Assembly (NCBI GenBank): GCA_937927265.1
Contig: CALBCO010000242.1
Location: forward strand, 1 to 11,799
DNA length: 11,799 nucleotides
DNA from: an uncultured Verrucomicrobiae bacterium
GTDB taxonomy: Bacteria; Verrucomicrobiota; Verrucomicrobiia; Palsa-1439
Reading direction: 5' to 3'
A model generated the notes under the pieces. The model worked only from the letters and a program-made list of their open reading frames with translations. It was not told the DNA's origin and did no database searches. A program made the position numbers and the translations under genes. Position 1 is the first letter of the stretch; the number at the start of each line of letters is the position of its first letter. Positions 5,329 through 11,444 of this stretch are shown here, in pieces.

Positions 5329-6952
5329 CACTGTCAAACTCACGATTGATGGCCAGGAGGTCGTCGCGCCGAAGGGGATGAATCTCATCGAGGCGGCGAA
5401 ACTCGTCGGCATCGAGGTGCCACATTATTGCTATCATCCGAAACTCAGCATCGCCGGCAACTGCCGGATGTGCCTCGTGGATGTCGGCCTGCCGAAACTG
5501 GGCGCGGACCGCAAACCCGAAATCGGCCCCGATGGCAAGCCGGTTATCGTGTTTGGGCCAAAGCTGTCCATCGGTTGCAACACTCCCGTTGCCGAGGGGA
5601 TGGTGGTTTACACTCGCAACGAGAAAGTCACCAAGGCCCGCGAAGGGGTGATGGAGTTTTTGCTGATCAATCACCCGTTGGATTGCCCGATCTGCGATCA
5701 GGCCGGCGAGTGCCGGTTGCAAGAGTTTTCCGTGGACTACGGCAAAGGGCAGAGCCGGTTCGTGGAAGAGAAAGTCCACAAACCGAAGCGGACGCCACTC
5801 GGACCGAAAATCACGCTGGATGACGAACGGTGCATCCTTTGCTCCCGGTGCATCCGGTTTATGAAAGAGATTGCCGGGCAGGATTGCCTCGGTTTTGTGA
5901 ACCGCGGCAGCTATTCCACGCTGACCTGCTACCCCGGCAACGAACCGAACACCAACTACGATTTGAACATTGTGGACATCTGTCCGGTCGGCGCGCTGAC
6001 GTCGAACGATTTCCGGTTTCAGCAGCGCGTGTGGTTCTTGAAAGAGACCAAGAGCATCTGCCCTAATTGTGCGACCGGTTGCAACACAGTGCTGTGGTCG
6101 CGCGAAGGCATTGTGTACCGGCAAACGCCGCGGCAAAACGATGCGGTGAACCAATGTTGGATGTGCGACTACGGCCGATTGAACTACAAGTTCATCAATG
6201 ATCCGCGTCGGCTGACGACGCCGTGGGTGAAGTCGGCGGCGGTCGGTGAGCGGCTGAGCCTTACTTGGCCCGAAGCCATCCATCAAGTGACGGACCGGTT
6301 GCGAGACGCAAAAGGCATCGCCGTAATCGGGTCGGCGCGGGCGACGACGGAGGAATTGTTCTTGTTGAAAAAACTCGCTACTGCCAGCGCGACCGTCGTG
6401 CCGCACACCGGCGAGGCGGACAATTTCCTGTTGCATGCCGACCGGACACCCAACATGGCCGGAGCGCGATTGGTGGGTTTTAGTGATGGTCGGCCGTCGG
6501 GTGAATTCACGGCGCTTGTGGTGTTGGGCGAGGAGGCCATTCCGTCGGATGTACTGGCGAAGTTGGAACTGCTGATGGTGATTGATCTTTTGCCGACGAA
6601 GGCGACAGAGGCGGCGCATTACGTGTTGCCGGGGGTGACGTTTGCGGAGAAACGGGGAACATTCATCAACGCAAAAGGGCGCATCCAGCGGTTGAACCCG
6701 GCGATTCCGCCCGTGGGACATGCCTGGCCGGATTGGCAGATTCTGGCGGCTTTGCTGAAGGAACTGGGTGCCGGGAACTACGCGAGCATCGAAGACGTGT
6801 TTGCCGACATGGCGCGGACGCTGCCGGCGTTGGCGGAACTGAATTTGTCGAAGATTACCGATTTGGGCATTGATTTGAGCCACAGATTCACACAGATGAA
6901 CACAGATTCCTCCGTGGATATCTGTGTTGCATCTGTGGCTAAGAAGCCATGA
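5321..6952 (+). CDS. nuoG: NADH-quinone oxidoreductase subunit G (75 kDa), short form
   Basis: NuoG relays electrons through several Fe-S clusters between the NADH module and the quinone module. Ligands visible in the 543-residue product are: 2Fe-2S N1b at C37, C48, C51, C86; N5 at H118, C122, C125, C131 (HPLDCPICDQAGEC); N4 at C171, C174, C177, C221; and the off-path cluster N7 at C247, C250, C254, C282 (CPNCATGC and CWMC). The molybdopterin-oxidoreductase-like part after residue 290 is abbreviated, making the protein shorter than E. coli NuoG (about 900 residues) or Thermus Nqo3 (about 780). Residues 520-543 (SHRFTQMNTDSSVDICVASVAKKP) are mostly the translation of an inverted repeat, so the natural C-terminus may have been a little different. 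The start overlaps the ORF6N stop; the stop overlaps nuoH as ATGA. Confidence 0.96.
   Translation: MADTVKLTIDGQEVVAPKGMNLIEAAKLVGIEVPHYCYHPKLSIAGNCRMCLVDVGLPKLGADRKPEIGPDGKPVIVFGPKLSIGCNTPVAEGMVVYTRNEKVTKAREGVMEFLLINHPLDCPICDQAGECRLQEFSVDYGKGQSRFVEEKVHKPKRTPLGPKITLDDERCILCSRCIRFMKEIAGQDCLGFVNRGSYSTLTCYPGNEPNTNYDLNIVDICPVGALTSNDFRFQQRVWFLKETKSICPNCATGCNTVLWSREGIVYRQTPRQNDAVNQCWMCDYGRLNYKFINDPRRLTTPWVKSAAVGERLSLTWPEAIHQVTDRLRDAKGIAVIGSARATTEELFLLKKLATASATVVPHTGEADNFLLHADRTPNMAGARLVGFSDGRPSGEFTALVVLGEEAIPSDVLAKLELLMVIDLLPTKATEAAHYVLPGVTFAEKRGTFINAKGRIQRLNPAIPPVGHAWPDWQILAALLKELGAGNYASIEDVFADMARTLPALAELNLSKITDLGIDLSHRFTQMNTDSSVDICVASVAKKP
6878..6940. repeat. Gene-less AGCCACAGAT inverted-repeat element at the 3' end of nuoG
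   Basis: The left arm, 6878-6907, has three 10-base units: AGCCACAGAT, TCACACAGAT, GAACACAGAT. The right arm, 6920-6940, reads on the minus strand AGCCACAGAT followed by GCAACACAGAT. The arms are separated by 12 bases. The left arm matches the right arm of the GxxExxY cassette in 28 of 30 positions, so this is the same family without a gene inside. It lies in the nuoG frame and encodes its last two dozen residues without a stop. Confidence 0.87.
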
Positions 6953-7977
6953 TCGAATTCATCGTCATAAGTTTTATCAAGATTGCCGCCGTGATTGGCG
7001 TGATGCTGACGATTGTGGCGTACACGGTCATGCTGGAACGCTGGGTCTGCGCGTGGATGCAGGACCGGATCGGGCCGAACCGGGTCGGGCCGTTCGGTTT
7101 TTTGCAGCCGTTGGCCGATGGCGTGAAGTTGATTTTGAAGGAGGACGTGTTGCCGCATCACGTCCACAAAGTGCTCTATACGATTGGCCCAACGCTGGTG
7201 CTGATGCCGGCCTTGATCAACATTGGCGTCATCCCGTGGGGGAGTAATCTGCCGGTCTTTGGGCGTTACATCAAAGGCGTGATTGCCGACCTCGACATCG
7301 GCATCTTGTTCATCTTCGCGTTCGCGGCGTTGTCGGTCTATGGGATCGTGCTGGCTGGCTGGGCGAGCAATTCGAAGTATCCGTTTCTCGGTGGCATCCG
7401 ATCGAGCGCGCAAATGATTTCCTACGAAGTGTGCCTCGGCCTGAGCGTGGTGCCGGTGTTCATGCAGGTGGGGGCATTGAACCTCAGCAAGGTGGTGGAG
7501 TATCAGGCGGCGCACTCGTGGCTGGTGCTGTGTCAGCCGGTCTCGTTCTTCATTTTTCTCGTGAGCGCGTTTGCGGAGACCAACCGGACGCCGTTCGACC
7601 TGCCGGAGGCGGAGCAGGAATTGGTGGGCGGCTACAACACCGAATACAGCTCGATGAAGTTCGGGATGTTTTTCATGGGCGAGTACGCGGCGATGTTTGT
7701 GATGTCGGCGCTGATGGTGACGCTGTTTTTCGGCGGCTGGTCGCTGCCGTTCGCGCCGTTCAACGCGCCGGCAACGTCGCTGCCGGTCGGCTTGGCGCAC
7801 ATCGGAATCTTTCTGGCGAAGGTGGTGGCGTTGTTGTTCTTCTATGTGTGGGTGCGGTGGACAATTCCGCGGTTCCGGTATGACCAGTTGATGGCGCTGG
7901 GGTGGAAAGTATTCATCCCGCTGACGATTGTGAACATTGTGTTCGTGGGCGCGGTGCTGGCGTTGGTGGTGAAATAA
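6949..7977 (+). CDS. nuoH: NADH-quinone oxidoreductase subunit H (ND1)
   Basis: NuoH is the membrane subunit that forms the floor of the quinone tunnel and joins the peripheral arm to the proton-pumping arm. The 342-residue product is strongly hydrophobic, as expected for the family's eight or so membrane helices. Both ND1 signatures are present: RIGPNRVGPFGFLQPLADGVKL near residue 45 on the first cytoplasmic loop, and A209-ETNRTPFDLPEAEQELVGGY on the conserved loop with E210, D217, E220, E222 and E224. The ATG at 6949 overlaps the nuoG stop (ATGA). There is no strong Shine-Dalgarno sequence because the upstream bases are the end of an inverted repeat, so coupling to nuoG translation is likely important. 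The stop TAA is immediately followed by the nuoI ATG. Confidence 0.97.
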   Translation: MIEFIVISFIKIAAVIGVMLTIVAYTVMLERWVCAWMQDRIGPNRVGPFGFLQPLADGVKLILKEDVLPHHVHKVLYTIGPTLVLMPALINIGVIPWGSNLPVFGRYIKGVIADLDIGILFIFAFAALSVYGIVLAGWASNSKYPFLGGIRSSAQMISYEVCLGLSVVPVFMQVGALNLSKVVEYQAAHSWLVLCQPVSFFIFLVSAFAETNRTPFDLPEAEQELVGGYNTEYSSMKFGMFFMGEYAAMFVMSALMVTLFFGGWSLPFAPFNAPATSLPVGLAHIGIFLAKVVALLFFYVWVRWTIPRFRYDQLMALGWKVFIPLTIVNIVFVGAVLALVVK

Positions 7978-8478
7978 ATGATCGTGCAACGACCAAAATT
8001 GACGTGGTGGGAGCGGACGTACCTCCCGCAGATTCTGGCCGGGCTGTGGCTGACGCTCAAACACATCCCGCGGCGGAAGTTCACCCGGCAATATCCGGAA
8101 GAGAAGCCGCTGCTCTACGGGGATTACCGGGGCGCGCCGGTCTTGGTCAAGGATGCCGATGGCCGGGTGAAATGCGTGTCGTGCCAGCTCTGCGAATTTG
8201 TGTGTCCGCCGAAAGCGATTCGGATCACGCCGGGGTTTCGGCCTGAAAACCGGTTCGACGCGAATGTGGAGAAAGAGCCGAAAGACTTTGTGATTGATAT
8301 GTTGCGGTGCATTTACTGTGGGATGTGCGAGGAGGTTTGCCCGGAGGAGGCGATTTTCCTGAAGAATGATTTTGCCATCACCGGGTACAAGCGGGAGGAG
8401 TTACAGTTTCACAAGGAGAAATTGCTCGAACTCGGCGGTGTGCATGACGATAAGATTTGGAAATGGAAAAACAAATGA
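7978..8478 (+). CDS. nuoI: NADH-quinone oxidoreductase subunit I (2x 4Fe-4S ferredoxin)
   Basis: NuoI holds clusters N6a and N6b, the last relay before N2 in NuoB. The 166-residue protein has two ferredoxin motifs: C66-x2-C69-x2-C72-x3-C76-P, and C111-x2-C114-x2-C117-x3-C121-P. The N-terminal segment with GLWLTLKHIPRRKFTRQYPEEK is the usual membrane-associated helix and linker. A C-terminal extension follows the second motif (KREELQFHKEKLLELGG), which is common in the family. It starts directly at the nuoH stop (TAA then ATG, no gap), so reinitiation is likely. The 79 bases after its stop are filled by an inverted-repeat element. Confidence 0.97.
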   Translation: MIVQRPKLTWWERTYLPQILAGLWLTLKHIPRRKFTRQYPEEKPLLYGDYRGAPVLVKDADGRVKCVSCQLCEFVCPPKAIRITPGFRPENRFDANVEKEPKDFVIDMLRCIYCGMCEEVCPEEAIFLKNDFAITGYKREELQFHKEKLLELGGVHDDKIWKWKNK

Positions 8479-8549
8479 AGCCACGAATCCACACGAATCA
8501 AACACGAATGGGGCTGTTCATTCGTGTCCATTCGTGGCTATTCGTGGCT
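8479..8549. repeat. AGCCACGAAT inverted-repeat element between nuoI and nuoJ
   Basis: It starts at the base after the nuoI stop. Left-arm units are AGCCACGAAT, CCACACGAAT and CAAACACGAAT. Read on the minus strand, the right arm gives AGCCACGAAT, AGCCACGAAT and GGACACGAAT. The central spacer is only a few bases. The architecture is the same as the CACAGAT family elsewhere in the operon, but with CACGAAT in each unit. Nothing else lies between the genes apart from eight bases before the nuoJ ATG. The hairpin could act on mRNA stability, but it has no run of T and is not a convincing terminator. Confidence 0.85.
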
Positions 8550-8557
8550 AACAAACC

Positions 8558-9058
8558 ATGAGCAGCTACGACATTCTTTTTTGGTTCTTCAGCCTCGCGA
8601 TGCTGCTCTCCGGGGTGCTGGTCATTGCCAGCCGCAACCCGGTGACCAGTGCGATCTGCTTGGTGGCGTTGTTTGTGTTCATGGCCGGGTTGTTTGTGCT
8701 GTTGGAGGCGTTCTTCCTGGCGGCCATCCAGATTCTCGTGTACGCCGGCGCGGTGATGGTGCTGTTTTTGTTCGTGATCATGTTGCTGGACCTGAAGGCG
8801 TCGCAACGCCGCCGATTCGGCTGGCTGGCCGCGGTCGGAGGGCTGGTCGTGGCCGGGGCGCTGGTGTGGGAACTGGGGATTATTTTGCAGACGCCGGTAA
8901 CCGTGGCGGTGAGCGGTCAGACGGAGGTGGGCGGTGGCTTGGAGGCCGTGGTGAAGCCGCTATTTGCGAATTACATGTTGCCGTTCCAAGTGACGGCGCT
9001 GTTGCTGCTGGTGGCGATGATCGGCGTGGTGCTGCTGTCGAAGAAAGATCTGCAATGA
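8558..9058 (+). CDS. nuoJ: NADH-quinone oxidoreductase subunit J (ND6)
   Basis: NuoJ is a five-helix membrane subunit near the quinone tunnel; its third helix takes part in coupling. The product has 166 residues and shows the family pattern NPVTSAICLVALFVFMAGLF, then LLEAFFLAAIQILVYAGAVM and VLFLFVIMLLDLK, followed by a polar loop and a last hydrophobic segment (MLPFQVTALLLLVAMIGVVLL). The ATG at 8558 has no good Shine-Dalgarno sequence; the upstream bases are the end of the repeat element. The gene is separated from both neighbours by inverted repeats, unlike the rest of the operon where genes overlap. Confidence 0.95.
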   Translation: MSSYDILFWFFSLAMLLSGVLVIASRNPVTSAICLVALFVFMAGLFVLLEAFFLAAIQILVYAGAVMVLFLFVIMLLDLKASQRRRFGWLAAVGGLVVAGALVWELGIILQTPVTVAVSGQTEVGGGLEAVVKPLFANYMLPFQVTALLLLVAMIGVVLLSKKDLQ

Positions 9059-9066
9059 AGACGCCC

Positions 9067-9157
9067 GAACGTCGAACATCCAACATTGAACATCGAACTC
9101 TGAACCTCTGCTGCATTTGTTCGGTGTTCATTTTTCAGTGTTCGAAGTTCGATGTTC
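9067..9157. repeat. GAACATC heptad inverted-repeat element between nuoJ and nuoK
   Basis: The left arm, 9067-9105, is made of 7-base units (GAACGTC, GAACATC, CAACATT, GAACATC, GAACTCT, GAAC). The right arm, 9119-9157, is its reverse complement at 30 of 39 positions. The loop is 13 bases. The element fills most of the 112-base gap, and the nuoK Shine-Dalgarno sequence starts at its right boundary. Confidence 0.83.
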
Positions 9158-9162
9158 AGGAG
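9158..9162 (+). promoter_or_regulatory. nuoK ribosome binding site next to the repeat
   Basis: AGGAG, eight bases before ATG 9171 and directly after the right repeat arm. It decides the nuoK start: the longer in-frame start at 9117 would translate repeat sequence, and the protein from 9171 has exactly the family length of 100 residues. Confidence 0.7.
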
Positions 9163-9170
9163 TTCCCCGT

Positions 9171-9473
9171 ATGATCACCTTGAACCACTACTTGATGGTG
9201 AGCGGCTTGTTGTTTGCGCTGGGGATTGCCGGCCTTGTGATGCGTCGCAATCTGTTGGTGATTTTCATGGCGCTGGAGATGAACCTCAACGCCGCCAACC
9301 TCGCGCTGATCGCCTTCTCGAAGTTCAACAAGATCGTGGATGGTCAGGTGCTGGTGTTTTTTGTGATCGCGATCGCGGCGGCGGAGGTCGCGGTCGGATT
9401 GGCGATCATCGTGGCGTTGTACCGGCAGAAACAAACGGTCACCGTGACGGAGCTGAATTCCCTGCGACTATGA
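9171..9473 (+). CDS. nuoK: NADH-quinone oxidoreductase subunit K (ND4L)
   Basis: NuoK is a three-helix subunit that forms a proton channel together with NuoJ. The product has 100 residues, the usual family length. Two glutamates known to be important in E. coli are conserved at the same numbers: E36 (in FMALEMNLNAANL) and E72 (in IAIAAAEVAVGLAI). Three hydrophobic segments are visible at about residues 4-24, 28-49 and 60-83. The ATG at 9171 follows AGGAG by eight bases. The stop overlaps the nuoL start as ATGA. Confidence 0.97.
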   Translation: MITLNHYLMVSGLLFALGIAGLVMRRNLLVIFMALEMNLNAANLALIAFSKFNKIVDGQVLVFFVIAIAAAEVAVGLAIIVALYRQKQTVTVTELNSLRL

Positions 9474-11332
9474 ACTGCTTGAACGTCAACACAGTGGATT
9501 GGGGGATGAACGGGACGGTCCCGGTCTGTTCGGTGTGGATCATTCTGTTCGCGCCGTTGGTGGCGGCGGGGTTGATTACTGTTTTTACGCAGCGGTGGAA
9601 GGGGCTGAGCGCGGCTCTCTCGATTGCCGCGATTGCGTTGGGGTTTGTGCTGTCGTTGCGGATGTTTTTCCTGGCCCACCACGGCATCTGGCATCAGGCG
9701 CATCCGATTCAATGGTTGGCGATTGGCAATGTCTGGATCGAGATTGGGATGGTGACTGATTCGCTGGCGCTGCTGATGTTGTTGGTGGTGACCGGCGTGG
9801 GTTTGGCCATTCACGTGTACTCGCTCGGGTACATGAAGGGCGATCCCGGTTTCTCGCGGTTCTTTGCCTGCATGTCGCTGTTCACGTTTTCGATGCTTGG
9901 GATTGTGCTCTCCAGCAATTTCATCCAGATTTTCATCTTCTGGGAGTTGGTCGGTGTATCGAGTTATCTGCTCATCGGCTACTGGTTTGAACGCCCCAGC
10001 GCGGCCGAGGCCGGTAAGAAGGCGTTTCTGGTCAACCGGATCGGCGATTTTGGCATGATGCTGGGGGTGTTGTTGCTTTGGCAACATACCGGTACGTTCA
10101 ACTTCGCGGAGTTACCGGCAAAGATGGCGGCCATCCCGCCCGGCACGTTGGGATTGATCGGCGCGTTGATTTTCTGCGGCGCGATTGGCAAGAGCGCGCA
10201 GTTTCCGTTGCATGTATGGTTGCCGGACGCGATGGAAGGCCCAACGCCGGTCTCGGCGCTCATCCACGCGGCCACGATGGTGGCAGCGGGGGTGTACATG
10301 CTCTGCCGGGTGGCGTTTGTGATCCCGGGGGCGTTGACGCTCATTGCGTGGATTGGCGGCATCACGGCGTTGATGGCGGCGACAATTGCCATCGCCCAGA
10401 ACGACATCAAACGCATCCTTGCCTACTCAACGCTTTCGCAACTTGGTTATATGGTCATGGCGGTTGGGCTGGGGGGGACGACCCCGGCCATGTTCCATTT
10501 GACGACACACGCCTTTTTCAAGGCATTGTTGTTCCTCGGCGCCGGTAGCGTGATCATGGCATTGCACCACGAACAGGATATTTGGAAGATGGGCGGTCTA
10601 TGGAAGAAGACGCCCATTACCTTCGGCACTTTTCTCATCGGCACGTTGGCGCTGGCTGGTGTCTGGCCGTTGAGCGGGTTCTACAGCAAGGACGAGATTC
10701 TATTGCTGGCGTTTGGCGAGAACAAACCGTTGTTTGTCGTCGGTGTGGCCACGGCATTGCTGACCGCCTACTACATGGGCCGGGAGTGCTTTATCGTTTT
10801 CTTCGGCAAACCGCGCGACCATCACGCCTACGACCACGCGCACGAATCGCCAGCGGTGATGACATTGCCGCTGGTCTTTTTGGCGATTCTGTCGGTGATC
10901 GGCGGTTGGGGTGGATATGTCCCGCATTTTCTCGATCCGCATGGCGAAGTCCCGCACGCCGCCTGGGGCTGGCTGTTGCTCGTCCCGCCCGCGCTCGGTT
11001 TCCTGTTGGCCGGTATGATTTACTGGAAGCCGGTCCCCAGCGATGCCCCGGTCAAGGCTGCGCTCGGCCCGGTCTGGACATGGGTCGAGAACAAGTATTA
11101 CTTCGACGAGTTGTACGCGTGGATTGTGAAGTATGTGCAAGGCACGATCGCGGCAGCCTGCGAATTGTTTGATCGCTGGGTACTGCAACGTCTCGGCATC
11201 GGCAGCTTGGCCGGCACGACCAGTGTGGCCGGCAAGACCCTACGCCTGTTGCAAACCGGCAACATTCAGAGCTACGCGTTCCTGTTCGGCCTCGGCGTGA
11301 CCCTGATTATTTATTACGTAGTGGTGAAGTGA
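9470..11332 (+). CDS. nuoL: NADH-quinone oxidoreductase subunit L (ND5, antiporter-like)
   Basis: NuoL is the distal antiporter-like proton-pumping subunit with the long lateral helix. The 620-residue length is normal. Conserved proton-path residues are recognisable: E159 in FWELVGVSSYLLIG and K241 in GAIGKSAQFPLHVWLPDAM, followed by EGPTPVSALIHAATMVAAGVY, NDIKRILAYSTLSQLGY and the TTHAFFKALLFLGAGSVI segment. The C-terminal part has the usual WVENKYYFDELY block before the final lateral-helix region. ATG 9470 overlaps the nuoK stop; ATG 9506 is a less likely alternative. The TGA stop overlaps an ATG (TGATG), as if a downstream gene once started there, but that frame runs into the repeat after only a few codons. 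nuoM is therefore displaced by, or lies beyond, the GIY-YIG cassette. Confidence 0.97.
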   Translation: MNCLNVNTVDWGMNGTVPVCSVWIILFAPLVAAGLITVFTQRWKGLSAALSIAAIALGFVLSLRMFFLAHHGIWHQAHPIQWLAIGNVWIEIGMVTDSLALLMLLVVTGVGLAIHVYSLGYMKGDPGFSRFFACMSLFTFSMLGIVLSSNFIQIFIFWELVGVSSYLLIGYWFERPSAAEAGKKAFLVNRIGDFGMMLGVLLLWQHTGTFNFAELPAKMAAIPPGTLGLIGALIFCGAIGKSAQFPLHVWLPDAMEGPTPVSALIHAATMVAAGVYMLCRVAFVIPGALTLIAWIGGITALMAATIAIAQNDIKRILAYSTLSQLGYMVMAVGLGGTTPAMFHLTTHAFFKALLFLGAGSVIMALHHEQDIWKMGGLWKKTPITFGTFLIGTLALAGVWPLSGFYSKDEILLLAFGENKPLFVVGVATALLTAYYMGRECFIVFFGKPRDHHAYDHAHESPAVMTLPLVFLAILSVIGGWGGYVPHFLDPHGEVPHAAWGWLLLVPPALGFLLAGMIYWKPVPSDAPVKAALGPVWTWVENKYYFDELYAWIVKYVQGTIAAACELFDRWVLQRLGIGSLAGTTSVAGKTLRLLQTGNIQSYAFLFGLGVTLIIYYVVVK

Positions 11333-11355
11333 TGGCGCGCACATTCCCCAACATT

Positions 11356-11430
11356 TGTCATTCTGAGCGCAGCGAAGAATCTCTGTCGTCTAGGATGCCG
11401 CTGAGTCCCTTCGCTTTGCTCAGGGTGACA
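11356..11430. repeat. TGTCATTCTGAGCG hairpin repeat, left end of the GIY-YIG cassette
   Basis: The outer arm 11356-11385 begins TGTCATTCTGAGCGCAGCGA. Its partner 11401-11430, read on the minus strand, begins TGTCACCCTGAGCAAAGCGA, with 22 of 30 bases matching, so this end is itself a hairpin. The outer arm matches the right-hand arm at 11767-11796 in inverted orientation at 29 of 30 bases. A short frame, 11332-11448, translates it as the low-value peptide HSERSEES and is not a gene. This repeat type is recognisable from many bacterial genomes. Confidence 0.88.
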
Positions 11431-11444
11431 AGAAGGGGTACATC

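Noticed and set aside
5210..8091. Long minus-strand frames opposite nuoG and nuoH (557 and 437 residues)
   Set aside because: Same reason: mirror frames of high-GC coding sequence with no family signature; the plus strand carries clear complex I genes throughout.
8479..8557. Intrinsic terminators at the nuoI/nuoJ and nuoJ/nuoK hairpins
   Set aside because: Neither hairpin is followed by a run of T, the stems are not GC-rich, and termination there would cut off required subunit genes.
2605..9157. CRISPR array as an explanation for the short repeated units
   Set aside because: Units are contiguous, in mirrored pairs and scattered at gene junctions, without unique spacers of constant length or cas genes.
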